Origin: Pardosa pseudoannulata
Taxonomy: Eukaryota; Arthropoda; Arachnida; Araneae; Lycosidae
Direction of reading: 5' to 3'
Length of the DNA: 64,000 nt
Assembly: GCA_032207245.1 (NCBI GenBank)
Contig: CM063502.1
Coordinates: forward strand, 133,841,073 to 133,905,072
Below the pieces are notes generated by a model. It searched no databases. It was given only the letters and a program-made list of their open reading frames with translations, and was not told the origin of the DNA. Positions 1-11,401 of this stretch are shown in pieces (the first letter of the stretch is position 1; each line of letters opens with the position of its first letter). Made by a program: the position numbers and the translations under genes.

Positions 1-407
1 GTAAGAAAAATGCATTTTTTAGATTTCTTAATTTTTAAAATTCAATTCATTTTATAAAATTTTATTCTCAATTAGAATAAAAATTATTTCACTTAAAAGT
101 ATATACATATGTATTAATAGTCAAGTATACTTTATGGTTCTAAGAGCAATAGAACAAGTTTTAAGCGTACGTATGCATCAACAAGTATTGTACTACTGCT
201 TTTGTTAAGTACTTAATTAATTTTCTATATTTAGTTAAAAATAATTAAGAAGTTTGCTCTGTAATACAAGAGAATAAGCATGCAGTGTAAATTAATGTAG
301 TATTTTACTTGAGAAATTTTGTTTAGTTAAAAATTAGTTTGGCCCAACCCCTTACTAATTAAAAATTTTCATTTTTTTACAGGTGTTCCTATTATTTTGT
401 CCTATAC

Positions 408-409
<2 letters not shown>
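1..409. other. AT-rich non-coding DNA
   Basis: No long open frame, RNA gene or clear repeat is visible here. The sequence is simple AT-rich DNA running into a (TA)n tract. Confidence 0.6.

Positions 410-462
<53 letters not shown>
410..462. repeat. (TA)n microsatellite
   Basis: An uninterrupted run of TA dinucleotides of about 53 bp. Confidence 0.95.
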
Positions 463-465
<3 letters not shown>

Positions 466-730
466 TGTTGTAATGTACTTACAACACAAACACCAGTGTT
501 CATTCTTAAAGGGGAAACACAGTAAAATATACGCTATGGAATTAAAGGAAAATACCTAATATTTAAACTAAAACATTTATTATGTACAATATTTACAAAT
601 TAATACATCACTTGATTAGTTTTTAACATGACCTGCAATTATTTAGTTTTTCTATTCATAAATACTTTTGAAATGCTATTCCTTATCAAAAGATTATGAG
701 ACCCAGGTAGTATTTATGAATATTATTAAG

Positions 731-1405
<675 letters not shown>

Positions 1406-2290
1406 AATCCCCCCTTAACGGAAAAATCTGAACAGATGTATTATACCCCTTGGCTTACTTAACATTTTTATACCACTTTAAACTCGATGAAACACAATTT
1501 TAAGCGTTATGATATGACCCATTATATTTTAAATTATTGCGAAACTGGACTAAGCGTGGACGCTCTGAACTTGGAAATACCATAAAATAAAAATAGATGT
1601 TTTCTAGAAGCTCTGTTTTTTTTTTTAGATTGGCACCAATCTCTGAGGGGATTGGACCAGATACCCCTTTCCAAAAACATCCCTTGGATCCGTGAATCAG
1701 AAATATACGTAATAAGAAACATTATAAATTTTTGAACTTAGAAATATGTTACAATGATTTTTATCTGTTGAATAGCTAGTTGATCTTGAGTGTCAATGTC
1801 TTTAATGCTTCAGTATTAATATGATTCTTTTTTGATGGAAAACAAAGAAATTTTGAAGAAAAAACTCATTTATTTGAGATTGGAACAGAAGTAGAAATTT
1901 TTTTTTTATCCAAAATTAAAACCTAACAAATTTATTATTAACACAAAGAAAAAATGTAGAAAAATTCGGAAAATTAGTGAAATGTCACCAAATTTGAAAA
2001 GCGCTCCAACGTGAGTGTAGATTACAACTATGGCAATGATTTATCAAAATTCATCGAATTGTTCCCTATGAAAACGATCGAAAAAAATATTGATAATGAA
2101 AATATCAGGTAATTAAAGAAAAGCTTGATTTAGAAGGTGAATAAAAGCATTTAGTTTTAGTTAAAATTATTTCATAATAAAACTCAATTACTAAATATTT
2201 CTGGAAGAGTGGATTTTTTGAATCTCACGACCTAAGAAATTTCTATTTTAAAAACAAGAAAAAGGAAAATAATGAAAAGATATGAAATTT

Positions 2291-2335
2291 CAGTTTTACT
2301 TCCGATTGTAAGCTTGCAGGTCTTAAATACTTATT
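2291..2335 (+). repeat. 45-bp direct repeat, copy 1
   Basis: The block starting CAGTTTTACTTCCGATTG and ending at TACTTATT recurs at 3400-3444 in the same orientation with one mismatch by eye. Sequence on either side is not similar, so this looks like a fragment of a dispersed repeat or a transposon terminus. Confidence 0.7.
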
Positions 2336-3399
2336 GTTACATGTGATATAGAAACCTCTTGCTCTATTTGTCAAACTTGGAAACCAAAATTTGGAAAATT
2401 TGGAAACCAAAAATTCGTTTGCTCGTGTAAAAATGAAACCAAATTTATGAGCTCAAAAATATTACACCAAAGTGTTCCGAGCCACATAACAGGTCACAAG
2501 TCAGGTTTGCTATACTAAAATCTCAAAAGAGCGCTAACATATATAAAGAGAAGTATAAATAAATTAATCATTGTAATTTTTTTTCGCAATTCATAAAATA
2601 TTTGTTTTAAAAATTCATATTTTATTAAATGTTTGTTAATTTTTAAAATTCCCCCAGTGATTTGTTTGAAATATTTACCATTCCCCTCTATTGTACAACA
2701 AAATAAATCTGGGTATCAGTTTTAAATTTCAACTTATTTAGGTTATTAAAGCTCAATTTAATTTTAGAAAAGTTAGCATTAGTCATAAAAACTTAACGTA
2801 CAGAGATAAAAAAAAGTTTTTCAATAAGTTAATTATTCAATGTATCGAAAAATAATACCCCATTCTGTTCGAAAGAGACATTTAGGTGAAATTAAGACGG
2901 AAATAAGAAAAAATGAAAAAATACTGGGCAAAGAAAATTAAAAAAAAAATAACAGAATGTTTAAAAATACTGAATTTAAGAAAAAAAAAGATTTAAAGAT
3001 TATTAAACTTGATTAATTTAGTTATAGTTTAATGTACATGTTTGCAAAATTTCGTAAGTTAATAGTTTCTCCAAACGTTTTGTCCGCCGTCTCCTTAAAA
3101 AGACAAATTATTGACTAGTCACTAGTTTAAAAGTAACTTTTTCTATAATCTTCTCTTTGAAAATATAATCTGTTGAACATTTTTCGTCCATTATTTTGTT
3201 TTTCTAAGAATTTAGAACAGAGAAAAAAGAAAAAGAAAATCGGAGTCATTTTATTTGTGCACATAGACGAATAATAACGTTTCTGAGTCGTAAATTTTCC
3301 AAATTTTAACAAGACAGTGTGAATTTAAAAACAATAAATATTATACTCGTGAAAATTGTGTTTGTTTTTTAAATGTTGGAAACTATATATCTCAATTTT

Positions 3400-3444
3400 C
3401 AGTTTTACTTTCGATTGTAAGCTTGCAGGTCTTAAATACTTATT
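3400..3444 (+). repeat. 45-bp direct repeat, copy 2
   Basis: Second copy of the block at 2291-2335, about 1.1 kb downstream and in the same orientation. Confidence 0.7.
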
Positions 3445-3625
3445 ATTTCAGCCGTTTTCTTTGAAAGCGGTGTAAGTTCATTTTGATAATAGTTAGTTAA
3501 TGATAAAAATTAATACAATTTACTATGAACTTTATATAAAAATAAGTTTTACATAAATTACTAGTTTTATATAAAAACATAAAACTGGTGTAATAACATA
3601 TATCCATATTTTTCTAATTATTCAA

Positions 3626-3813
3626 GGCCGAACGCTGGCCGATTGGTTAGGGCGCTGATCGTTGGTACCAGAGTTCGTGGGTTCGAATCCCACTATGGCA
3701 TGGATGTTCGTAGCCGTTCGGAATCGGCTTTAAGCAGTAGGTCCCGGTCTCATTAGCCCTCGTGTGCAAAACGGTAGACCGTAGCGCTCCAAACCAAACC
3801 AAACCAAACCAAA
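3626..3813 (+). mobile_element. tRNA-derived SINE with intact target-site duplication
   Basis: The head carries an A-box-like TGGCCGATTGG (3636-3646) and a perfect B box GGTTCGAATCC (3680-3690), followed by an unrelated body and a tail of AAACC units. The 12-bp sequence CTAATTATTCAA flanks it on both sides (3614-3625 and 3814-3825), showing target-primed insertion. The insertion lies inside tandem unit 1; units 2-4 show an uninterrupted sequence at the same point. SINEs of this kind rely on a LINE reverse transcriptase, which is not present here. Confidence 0.9.
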
Positions 3814-3868
3814 CTAATTATTCAAGTGCAAAACTTTAAATATCTCCATATAAAATAAAATACACTTA

Positions 3869-4392
3869 CAGTCTGTTCCACAGGAGCGTGTCACTCATAA
3901 CTTCGTCAATAGATAGCGCAAAGATACCGGCTTAATTGCATGTGTTCTTCAAACATTAGGGAAGAATGTTTTATGGTTATATTCTTCATTCGATTTGTTT
4001 TGCTGTGTTTAAATCAACAATTCCAAAATGAGTCTGCGTATGCAAGCCGTTTTGAGGCAGTGTTTCTGTGTAACCATTCAAAAGGACCAAAAATGTCTTG
4101 TGCAGCTGCAGCCCGGTACATGAGAAAGTCGGAGTCATTCGTCAAGAAGTGGGTAGCACGTTATAAAGCGGTACATAATGTTGAAAACCTACCGATACGA
4201 GGTAAACGCGGCTCAACGTCAAAATTGAATAATAAAGTGATTCTTGCATATTCGATAATAATGGGGACTGGACAACTTATTAGGTGAAATGCATTTCAGT
4301 TTAATATGCATACTACACGGTATAAATGCATTTTTAACTAATTCGTTTGTATTTTCAGAGAAATAGATGACACGCTCTTATGGAACAGACTG
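3869..4392 (+). mobile_element. Internally deleted Tc1/mariner-superfamily element
   Basis: Terminal inverted repeats of about 25 bp begin CAGTCTGTTCCA at both ends (3869 onward, and the reverse complement ending at 4392) with about 23 of 25 positions matching. The element is flanked by TA at 3867-3868 and 4393-4394, the target duplication of this superfamily. Tandem units 2-4 preserve the empty site, reading ACTTACATCACTTT or a one-base variant. At 524 bp it is far shorter than a full Tc1/mariner element (usually 1.2-2 kb) and keeps only the part coding for the DNA-binding domain. Confidence 0.9.
3940..4287 (+). pseudogene. Tc1/mariner transposase N-terminal fragment (helix-turn-helix only)
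   Basis: A 115-codon frame whose residues ~31-95 resemble the N-terminal DNA-binding helix-turn-helix of arthropod Tc1-like transposases. Recognisable pieces are KGPKMSCAAAARYMRKS, followed by FVKKWVARYKAVHNVENLP and RGKRGSTSK. The catalytic DDE/DDD domain is wholly absent; the frame stops soon after the linker and runs into the 3' terminal repeat. The first ~30 residues are not transposase-like, so the true start is unclear. If expressed, the fragment could bind transposon ends but could not cut DNA. The domain call is from motif memory; no search was run. Confidence 0.75.
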
Positions 4393-5066
4393 TACATCAC
4401 TTTAAAAGGAAACGGCTCATTTATTACTTAACAGTTGGCAGTTTTACTCTCTCCTTGGGGGTGTTCTGCTTGGTCTCTGTTTCTAAATGACAAGAACCCA
4501 TTCTTGAGATAAGTCAGTCTTCAACTCTTGTGGTTTCTCGCTTAAAATGAAGCTGCATATAACCTTTAGACATGGACCAGTCTCATATTGGAACGGGGTC
4601 TATTGGACCTAGTAGATGCTTTTCTACAGCAGGGATATGAGTAACAACAACATTCTCCTTAATAAATTTGAAAAAAATGTTTTTAATGCCATGATTTTAT
4701 TCATGTTTTCTAAAAATTATAAGATAATGTCAGCCTACCAAAAATGATTACTTTGTAAAGATGGGTTATTCGAACAATTTTTTAAAACTGCGGCTTCAAA
4801 ATATTATACTTTCTAATATACTACTTCCCAAACTTGAACAACATTGCGAAGAATTTTAAATTGCTTCTGGATGTATTTTTGATTACTTCTATGTTGATTC
4901 ACTTTGGAACGATTTGCAAATCTGATTTTAATCTTAGAATACGCTAGTTGAGATACATTCGGAAAATACAAGTTATGTAACATTTGATCAAAATCTAAAT
5001 ATTTAATTCGGATACTATATAACACCTGTCCGCTTAAGAAGTTTCAAAAATTTTAGAAGCCAAAAA

Positions 5067-5069
<3 letters not shown>

Positions 5070-5120
<51 letters not shown>
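5070..5120. repeat. (TA)n at end of tandem unit 1
   Basis: About 51 bp of pure TA closing unit 1. Each of the four units ends in such a tract. Confidence 0.9.
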
Positions 5121-5122
<2 letters not shown>

Positions 5123-5944
5123 CTATAAAATAAGTTTTATATAAAATTACTAGTTTTATATAAAAAATACAAAACTAGTGTAATAACATAAATCAATATT
5201 TTTGAAATTTTCAAGTGCAAAACTTTAAATATCTCCATATAAAATAAAATACACTTATATCACTTTCAAAGGAAACGGCTCATTAAACTACTTAATAGTT
5301 GGCAATTTTATTCTTTCTTTAGGGGTGTTCTTCTTCGTCTTTGCATCTAAATGACTAGAACCTATTCTTGAGGTAAGTCTGTCTTCATTTCTTGTGGTTC
5401 CTTGCTTAAAATGAAGCTGCATTTAACCTTTAGACATGAACCAGTCTCATATTGCGACGGAGTCTATTGGACCTGGTGGATGCTTTCCTACACCAGGGAT
5501 ATGAGTAACAACAACACTCTCCTCAATAAATTTGAAAAAAAGATGTTTTTAGGCCATGTTTTTTATTTCTTGAAAATTGAAAACACGGATAAAAATTATA
5601 AGATGATGCCAGCCTACCAAAAATGATTACTTTGTAAAGATGGGTTATTCGAACAATTTTTTAAAACTACGCTTCAAAATATTATACTTTCTAATATACT
5701 ACTTCCCAAACTTGAACAACTTTTTGCGGAATTTTAAATTGCTTCTGGATGTATTTTTGATTACTTCTATGTTGATTCACTTTGGAACGATTTGCAAATC
5801 TGATTTTAATCTTAGAATACGCTAGTTGAAATACATTCGGAAAATACAAGTTATGTAACATTTGATCAAAATCTAAATATTTAATTCGGATACTATATAA
5901 CACCTGTCCGCTTAAGAAGTTTCAAAAATTTTAAAAGCCAAAAA

Positions 5945-5998
<54 letters not shown>
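5121..5998 (+). repeat. ~870-bp tandem repeat, unit 2
   Basis: An 878-bp unit from TTCTATAAAA to the end of its (TA)n tract (5949-5997). It is almost identical to unit 3: the 74-codon plus-strand frame (5402-5626) and the 70-codon minus-strand frame (5691-5903) translate to the same sequences in both. Those frames are damaged in unit 1 and partly in unit 4 and show no known motif. The near-identity of units 2 and 3 points to recent duplication or gene conversion. Confidence 0.9.
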
Positions 5999-6000
<2 letters not shown>

Positions 6001-6822
6001 CTATAAAATAAGTTTTATATAAAATTACTAGTTTTATATAAAAAATACAAAACTAGTGTAATAACATAAATCAATATTTTTTAAATTTTCAAGTGCAAAA
6101 CTTTAAATATCTCCATATAAAATAAAATACACTTACATCACTTTCAAAGGAAACGGCTCATTAAACTACTTAATAGTTGGCAATTTTATTCTTTCTTTAG
6201 GGGTGTTCTTCTTCGTCTTTGCATCTAAATGACTAGAACCTATTCTTGAGGTAAGTCTGTCTTCATTTCTTGTGGTTCCTTGCTTAAAATGAAGCTGCAT
6301 TTAACCTTTAGACATGAACCAGTCTCATATTGCGACGGAGTCTATTGGACCTGGTGGATGCTTTCCTACACCAGGGATATGAGTAACAACAACACTCTCC
6401 TCAATAAATTTGAAAAAAAGATGTTTTTAGGCCATGTTTTTTATTTCTTGAAAATTGAAAACACGGATAAAAATTATAAGATGATGCCAGCCTACCAAAA
6501 ATGATTACTTTGTAAAGATGGGTTATTCGAACAATTTTTTAAAACTACGCTTCAAAATATTATACTTTCTAATATACTACTTCCCAAACTTGAACAACTT
6601 TTTGCGGAATTTTAAATTGCTTCTGGATGTATTTTTGATTACTTCTATGTTGATTCACTTTGGAACGATTTGCAAATCTGATTTTAATCTTAGAATACGC
6701 TAGTTGAAATACATTCGGAAAATACAAGTTATGTAACATTTGATCAAAATCTAAATATTTAATTCGGATACTATATAACACCTGTCCGCTTAAGAAGTTT
6801 CAAAAATTTTAAAAGCCAAAAA

Positions 6823-6860
<38 letters not shown>
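5999..6860 (+). repeat. ~870-bp tandem repeat, unit 3
   Basis: Starts exactly 878 bp after unit 2 and is nearly identical to it, except that the closing (TA)n tract is shorter (6826-6860), giving 862 bp. Frames at 6280-6504 and 6569-6781 match those of unit 2. Confidence 0.9.
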
Positions 6861-6862
<2 letters not shown>

Positions 6863-7682
6863 CTATAAAATAAGTTTTATATAAAATTACTAGTTTTATA
6901 TAAAAAATACAAAACTAGTGTAATAACATAAATCCATATTTTTTAAATTTTCAAGTGCAAAACTTTAAATATCTCCATATAAAATAAAATACACTTACAT
7001 CACTTTCAAAGGAAACGGCTCATTAAACAACTTAACAATTGGCAATTTTATTCTCTCTTTAGGGGTGTTCTTCTTGGTCTCTGCTTTTAAATGACTAGAA
7101 CCTATTCTTGAGGTAAGTCTTCAATTCTTGTGGTTCCTCGCTTAAAATGAAGCTGCATATAACCTTTAGACATGAACCAGTCTCATATTGCGACGGGGTC
7201 TATTGGACCTGGTGGATGCTTTCCTACACCAGGGATATGAGTAACAACACTGTCCTTAATAAATTTGAAAAGAAAAAATGTTTTTAGGCCATGTTTTCTA
7301 TTTCTTGAAAATAGAAAACACGGATAAAAATTATAAGATGATGTCAGCTTACCAAAAATGATTACTTTGTAAAGATGGGTTATTCGAACAATTTTTTAAA
7401 ACTGCGGCTTCAAAATATTATACTTTCTAATATACTACTTCCCAAACTTGAACAACTTTTTGCAGAATTTTAAATTGCTTCTGGATGTATTTTTGATTAC
7501 TTCTATGTTGATTTACTTTGAAACGATTTGAAAATCTGATTTTAATCTTAGAATACGCTAGTTGAGATATATTCGGAAAATACAAGTTATGTAACATCTG
7601 ATTAAAATCTAAATATTTAATTCGGATGATATATAACACCTGTCTTCTTAAGAAGTTTAAAAAATTTTAAAAGCCAAAAAAA

Positions 7683-7722
<40 letters not shown>
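6861..7722 (+). repeat. ~870-bp tandem repeat, unit 4
   Basis: Last unit, 862 bp, ending in (TA)n at 7685-7722 and then unique sequence. It is more diverged from units 2 and 3 than they are from each other, with small indels that break the 74-codon frame, while a 70-codon minus-strand frame (7427-7639) survives. Confidence 0.9.
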
Positions 7723-7724
<2 letters not shown>

Positions 7725-8278
7725 CTACTATTAATTCCCATTATACTAAAAGTAATGTATTGAAAAATCTCTTCTAAATTTCTAGTTACAGAGTATATTC
7801 TATAAGCTCATAAATTGTTTAATTTCATGGGTTTTTCTGTCAAAATTATAATTTTCACCATGATTCGTGAGACATGATTGATTTATTATACATTTTAATA
7901 TATGTGATAAATCAATCTACTTGAAATTTATCATCTTTGAATTTGTGTTTTTTATCTGAGTCTATATAACGAGGGTATTCTAGCATTTTAAAGTTTTTAA
8001 AGACTAAAATTAAATTTAATGCTGCTCATTTTTTTTTTTCAATTTCAAATCAACTTTTAAAATAGATGTTGGCCTCAGATTTATTTCGTAGATAATTCGT
8101 TCTACAAACAACAAGCATATGGTTAAATATGTAAAATTTGTAACAGATTTATGTATTAGTTTCTTTCAGTCTAAGTGCAAAAATAATGTTATGTTGGCCT
8201 AGTGTTTGAGAAAGAAGAAATTTAAACTCATTAAAAAACACATGGAGAAATATGTCTTGATTAAATAATTTTATACTA
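7723..8278. other. AT-rich non-coding DNA
   Basis: Unique AT-rich sequence after the tandem array. I see no gene or repeat. Confidence 0.5.
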
Positions 8279-8690
8279 TTAAATGCCTAAGGAATACAAC
8301 TGTGAAATCACCTTATCATTTGTAGATATCGAAGACTGCTCCTGAGTCGGCGTCGGTCTCAAACGATGGCGACTCCATTCCTTTTTCTCGTGTTGCTCCA
8401 GAAAATGTCTATCCCGCAAGCAGCGGATACCAGCAACGTTCACCCTCTTCTCTCCTCTCGTATCAATCTTGTCCTCTAAAAAAGTCCGACTACCTCTCGG
8501 AGAAAAAACAGGGGTCCACTCCCAAACGGAGGGGTCAGAATCCCGAAAAACCAACGGGCCTTTCTATTGGTTGGGAGAAGTCTGAAGTTTCTTCTAGTTC
8601 AAACTGGTTCTGTACTGTATGTCATTGACGATGGCTCACTAGAAGGGGTAAAAAAAGCTGAGCCGAATGTAACTTATTGTTACACTAAGG
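8279..8690 (-). other. GC-richer island: possible promoter/first exon or LTR relic, minus strand
   Basis: A 91-codon minus-strand frame (8279-8554) lies in DNA much richer in GC than its flanks. Just upstream on the same strand is a CCAAT-type motif inside a short inverted repeat (AACCAA...TTGGTT, about 8551-8574). TGTAAC near 8680 on the minus strand could be an LTR start. No protein family is recognised and no matching LTR end was found. A 5' gene end, an LTR or a gene relic are all possible. Confidence 0.25.
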
Positions 8691-8699
8691 ATGAAAATT

Positions 8700-9261
8700 T
8701 TTGTTTTAAGATAAAATTCCGTAAATTAAACAACCCGTAAGTGACACATAATATAATCTATAACTCGTGCTCAACAGTGAATTTTTCTATTACGTTTTTT
8801 AATATGTTAAGAGTTGCAGAAAAATATGTTGTTTTAAATTTTATTTTCAGTTTTTTAACCTTTAAGACTCCTGAGACCACATAATTTGTTGCAACACTCT
8901 TGCTTTCCTTTTCCGTCTTTACTTCATTTTGATATTTTGGTTTTTGATTAGATCCCTGTAAAAATTATAGAGGTTTGGACTTCCCAAAATTGGAACCGAG
9001 ATCAAAATTTAGTTTTAAATGTTACTCATAGTTTTCTTGATGGTAAATTATGACTAATGTTTCAAGTACAGAAGAAGGAATAATTTATTCCAAAATGGAA
9101 CATAAACAGCTTCCCAGGACATTAGTAAACATTTCAATGTCTTTATTAGTCAAACGTATCATTCGACTGTCTTTACAGTACCGATAAACAGCAAGAGTTA
9201 TATGCCCTTCATTTTGTGTTGCTTTTATACATTTCGATATCTCTCAGTTACGACAAAACCG
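8700..9261. other. AT-rich non-coding DNA
   Basis: No open frame, RNA gene or recognisable repeat seen. Confidence 0.5.
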
Positions 9262-9350
9262 GGGTCAGGGGATTAGAATCCCGCTGCTGGCATAGGTGCT
9301 TGTAAACGTTTAGTAAACCTTCAGTCTTCAAGCAGTAGATAGCCGAACGA
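9262..9350 (+). mobile_element. Old, truncated SINE remnant
   Basis: The sequence follows the SINE from just before the B box (GATTAGAATCC, degenerate) through the GGCAT...GTTCG-like body to AAGCAGTAGA, with many substitutions. It lies directly upstream of a much better preserved SINE in the same orientation, so a younger copy landed in or next to an old one. Confidence 0.65.
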
Positions 9351-9351
9351 T

Positions 9352-9519
9352 GTCCGATTGGTTAGGGTGCTGGCCTTTGGTACCGGAGTTCGTGGGTTCG
9401 AATCCCACAGTGGAATGGATGTTCGTAGCCGTTCGGAATCGGCTTTAAGCTGTAGGTCCCAGTCTCATTAGCCCTCGTGTTGCAAAAAGTAGACCGCATT
9501 CCTCCAAACCAAACCAAAT
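9352..9519 (+). mobile_element. tRNA-derived SINE
   Basis: Full-length match to the copies at 3626 and 42321, with B box GGTTCGAATCC at 9395-9405 and the AAACC tail reduced to two units. The A-box region has one change (TGTCCGATTGG). No convincing target-site duplication was found because the left flank is another SINE. Confidence 0.9.
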
Positions 9520-10726
9520 ATCTGTCATAAATAAATAAAATTTGTTTGAAATATTTTATTTAATTTATGAAATCAACTTTCTCATTTAAAGGAAAATTCT
9601 TTCCAACTCTTTATAGTTTAATGAATCTTTCATGAAAAATACAAAAACATTATATTGCTGGGACGGATGGTATACAAGGAAAGACTATGTAAAATAATCT
9701 TTCTCTTAAAAAATATTCCTTTTTATTTACTATTGAAAAATTCACTTGTCCAATCAAAACAATGGAAAGTAGTTACCACCAATAAAAATTTGGGGAGAAT
9801 GGGTAAAAAAATATAAGACTTAATAACAAATTTAAAATTATTTCAAAATATTTGTACTAGGCTTGTAAAACTTCATGAAACTCAAGGATTAAATTATATT
9901 TACAGAATACCATCAAGGCCTGATCCAATGTTCCTTCTGCCCATCATAAGTTATTCACAACCTATAAGTAAAAAATTAATTTAAAGGTGTTAAATTTTAA
10001 CTATATTGTTAAAATTTAATACAGATAAATGCAGTTACCCAATTGTAATGAATTTTGAATATATGTATTCAAAATTTTAATATATACGGCGATTTAGGCC
10101 AAGTATGTGTTTGAGGTTTTGAAAGTTTAAATATTTTTTTTTTTTACCAAATGGCAATATGATCATCGTAATAACTCTTTTGTTGGAAACCCATTCAAGT
10201 ATGCAGCATTTTAGTTTCGAAAATTTTCAAAATTTATTATACAACGAGTGCGTAAATCGGTCTTATTTTTTTCTGCTATTTTGCTATATCCTTTGTCACC
10301 TGTGGAAATTAATCTACAAAAATACTTTTTTTATATATCGATGTTTTAAAGAGTACATTGATTGCTTCGAATTACTCTTTTTCACACTTGCATCGTCGAA
10401 TAATCCTTTCATAGTAAAGTGTGCATTTGGAAGTGTACTATGTACTTATCCCGAGTTGGTGGGGGTAAGTGCGTGAATCGGGCTTGAAACAATTTTGTCC
10501 TGAAGCTGATAATATTTGTTAGGATATCAGAAAAATAACTATACTATTTAAAGAATTAAGAATATAATGAAAGGTAGGCAAGGGAAAATAAAAAGAATTA
10601 ATATAACATTAGTAGCAGATTCGTTATGTTTGGTAGAAGTTGCACTTTGCATCTCATATAGAACTTTTCTTATTCCACGCTATATTTAAAAGCGATTAGA
10701 ATTTTTTATAAACTTACTAATAAACC
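9520..10726. other. AT-rich non-coding DNA
   Basis: A 105-codon frame at 10159-10476 is rich in aromatic and hydrophobic residues because of T-rich DNA and has no recognisable domain, so I do not call it a gene. Confidence 0.5.
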
Positions 10727-10810
10727 TTAACCCCTTAATGTGCACTCTCGAGTTAACTCGAGCGTGCTAAACTGGCCAAACTGTGCACACTCGAGATAAT
10801 TGGAGCGGCG
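10727..10810 (+). other. TTAA-adjacent block with a perfect 16-bp palindrome
   Basis: TTAA at 10727-10730 is followed by CCCCTTAATGTGCACTC and then the perfect palindrome CTCGAGTTAACTCGAG (10747-10762). A further CTCGAG-containing block lies at about 10789. TTAA followed by a short C-rich start and subterminal inverted motifs is typical of piggyBac-like termini, but no partner end is visible downstream, so this may be a one-ended remnant. Confidence 0.4.
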
Positions 10811-10934
10811 TTGTACTTTATGTTGCTATAATTTTTCACATTCGAATACAATCGAGAATTGAAAATAACAATGTGAAAATGTGAAAGAAAAAAAAGCAAT
10901 CGTGTTATTGATATTTATCATTTACATGGGATTG

Positions 10935-10935
<1 letters not shown>

Positions 10936-10996
<61 letters not shown>
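10936..10996. repeat. (TA)n microsatellite
   Basis: About 60 bp of TA followed by a T-rich run, abutting the dispersed repeat at 11011-11401. Confidence 0.9.
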
Positions 10997-11010
<14 letters not shown>

Positions 11011-11401
11011 CTACTGATCACTTACGACTTATCTCTTCCTTGTGAGCCGCTTTCCAACAGCCTATACATATTCATATTCTGATTCGCTCATTTTTCAATA
11101 TATATTTCACTAAAATATAATGTAAAATAAGATAATTTTTAACTATTTTATTACTAAGTTCTGGCTGTAAAAACATCATTGACTCGAGGCGTCACTTTAT
11201 ATAATTTATTCTTAAGATATGAAACATAAGGGTTTCATATTTAATACCTACGCATCAAGGGATGACACATCATACTGTCAATTGGTAGATTGCTTACCAA
11301 TTGAACAATATACTCTTTTAACAATAATAATAATATTCTAAAAATTAGAAATCATACCAATTTTATAAATATCCAATATACTCAAATTTTGATTATTTTT
11401 G
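11011..11401 (-). repeat. Dispersed ~390-bp repeat, copy A
   Basis: The reverse complement of this block matches 35473-35865 along its whole length. On the minus strand it ends with an ATG frame starting MSESE, which carries a stop after four further residues in this copy, followed by a GTAAGT donor-like motif. Both copies abut a (TA)n tract at that end. It may be a duplicated promoter plus first exon of a gene or the 5' end of a transposon. Function unknown. Confidence 0.75.

Larger units (their letters stand above)
3531..5120 (+). repeat. ~870-bp tandem repeat, unit 1 (split by two transposons)
   Basis: This is the first of four head-to-tail units. It begins with a TATA-rich block (ATAAGTTTTA) and ends with (TA)n at 5070-5120. 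Removing the SINE with its duplicated target (about 200 bp) and the mariner element with its extra TA (526 bp) leaves about 865 bp, matching the other units. It is visibly more diverged than units 2 and 3. Small frames are partly shared between units (70 codons on the minus strand at 4813-5025), but no protein family is recognisable, so I call it satellite-like DNA and not a gene array. Confidence 0.85.

Noticed and set aside
3626..3700. Functional tRNA genes (also at 9352, 42321 and 54593)
   Set aside because: A and B boxes are present, but the sequence continues into a fixed SINE body and AAACC tail, target duplications flank two copies, and no full cloverleaf acceptor stem was evident.
5402..5626. 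74-codon frame repeated in units 2 and 3 as a tandem gene family
   Set aside because: The frame is broken in units 1 and 4, has no recognisable domain, and its identity between units 2 and 3 only reflects near-identical DNA.
10159..10476. 105-codon frame as a membrane protein gene
   Set aside because: The hydrophobic content follows from T-rich DNA; no motif, promoter or splice context supports it.
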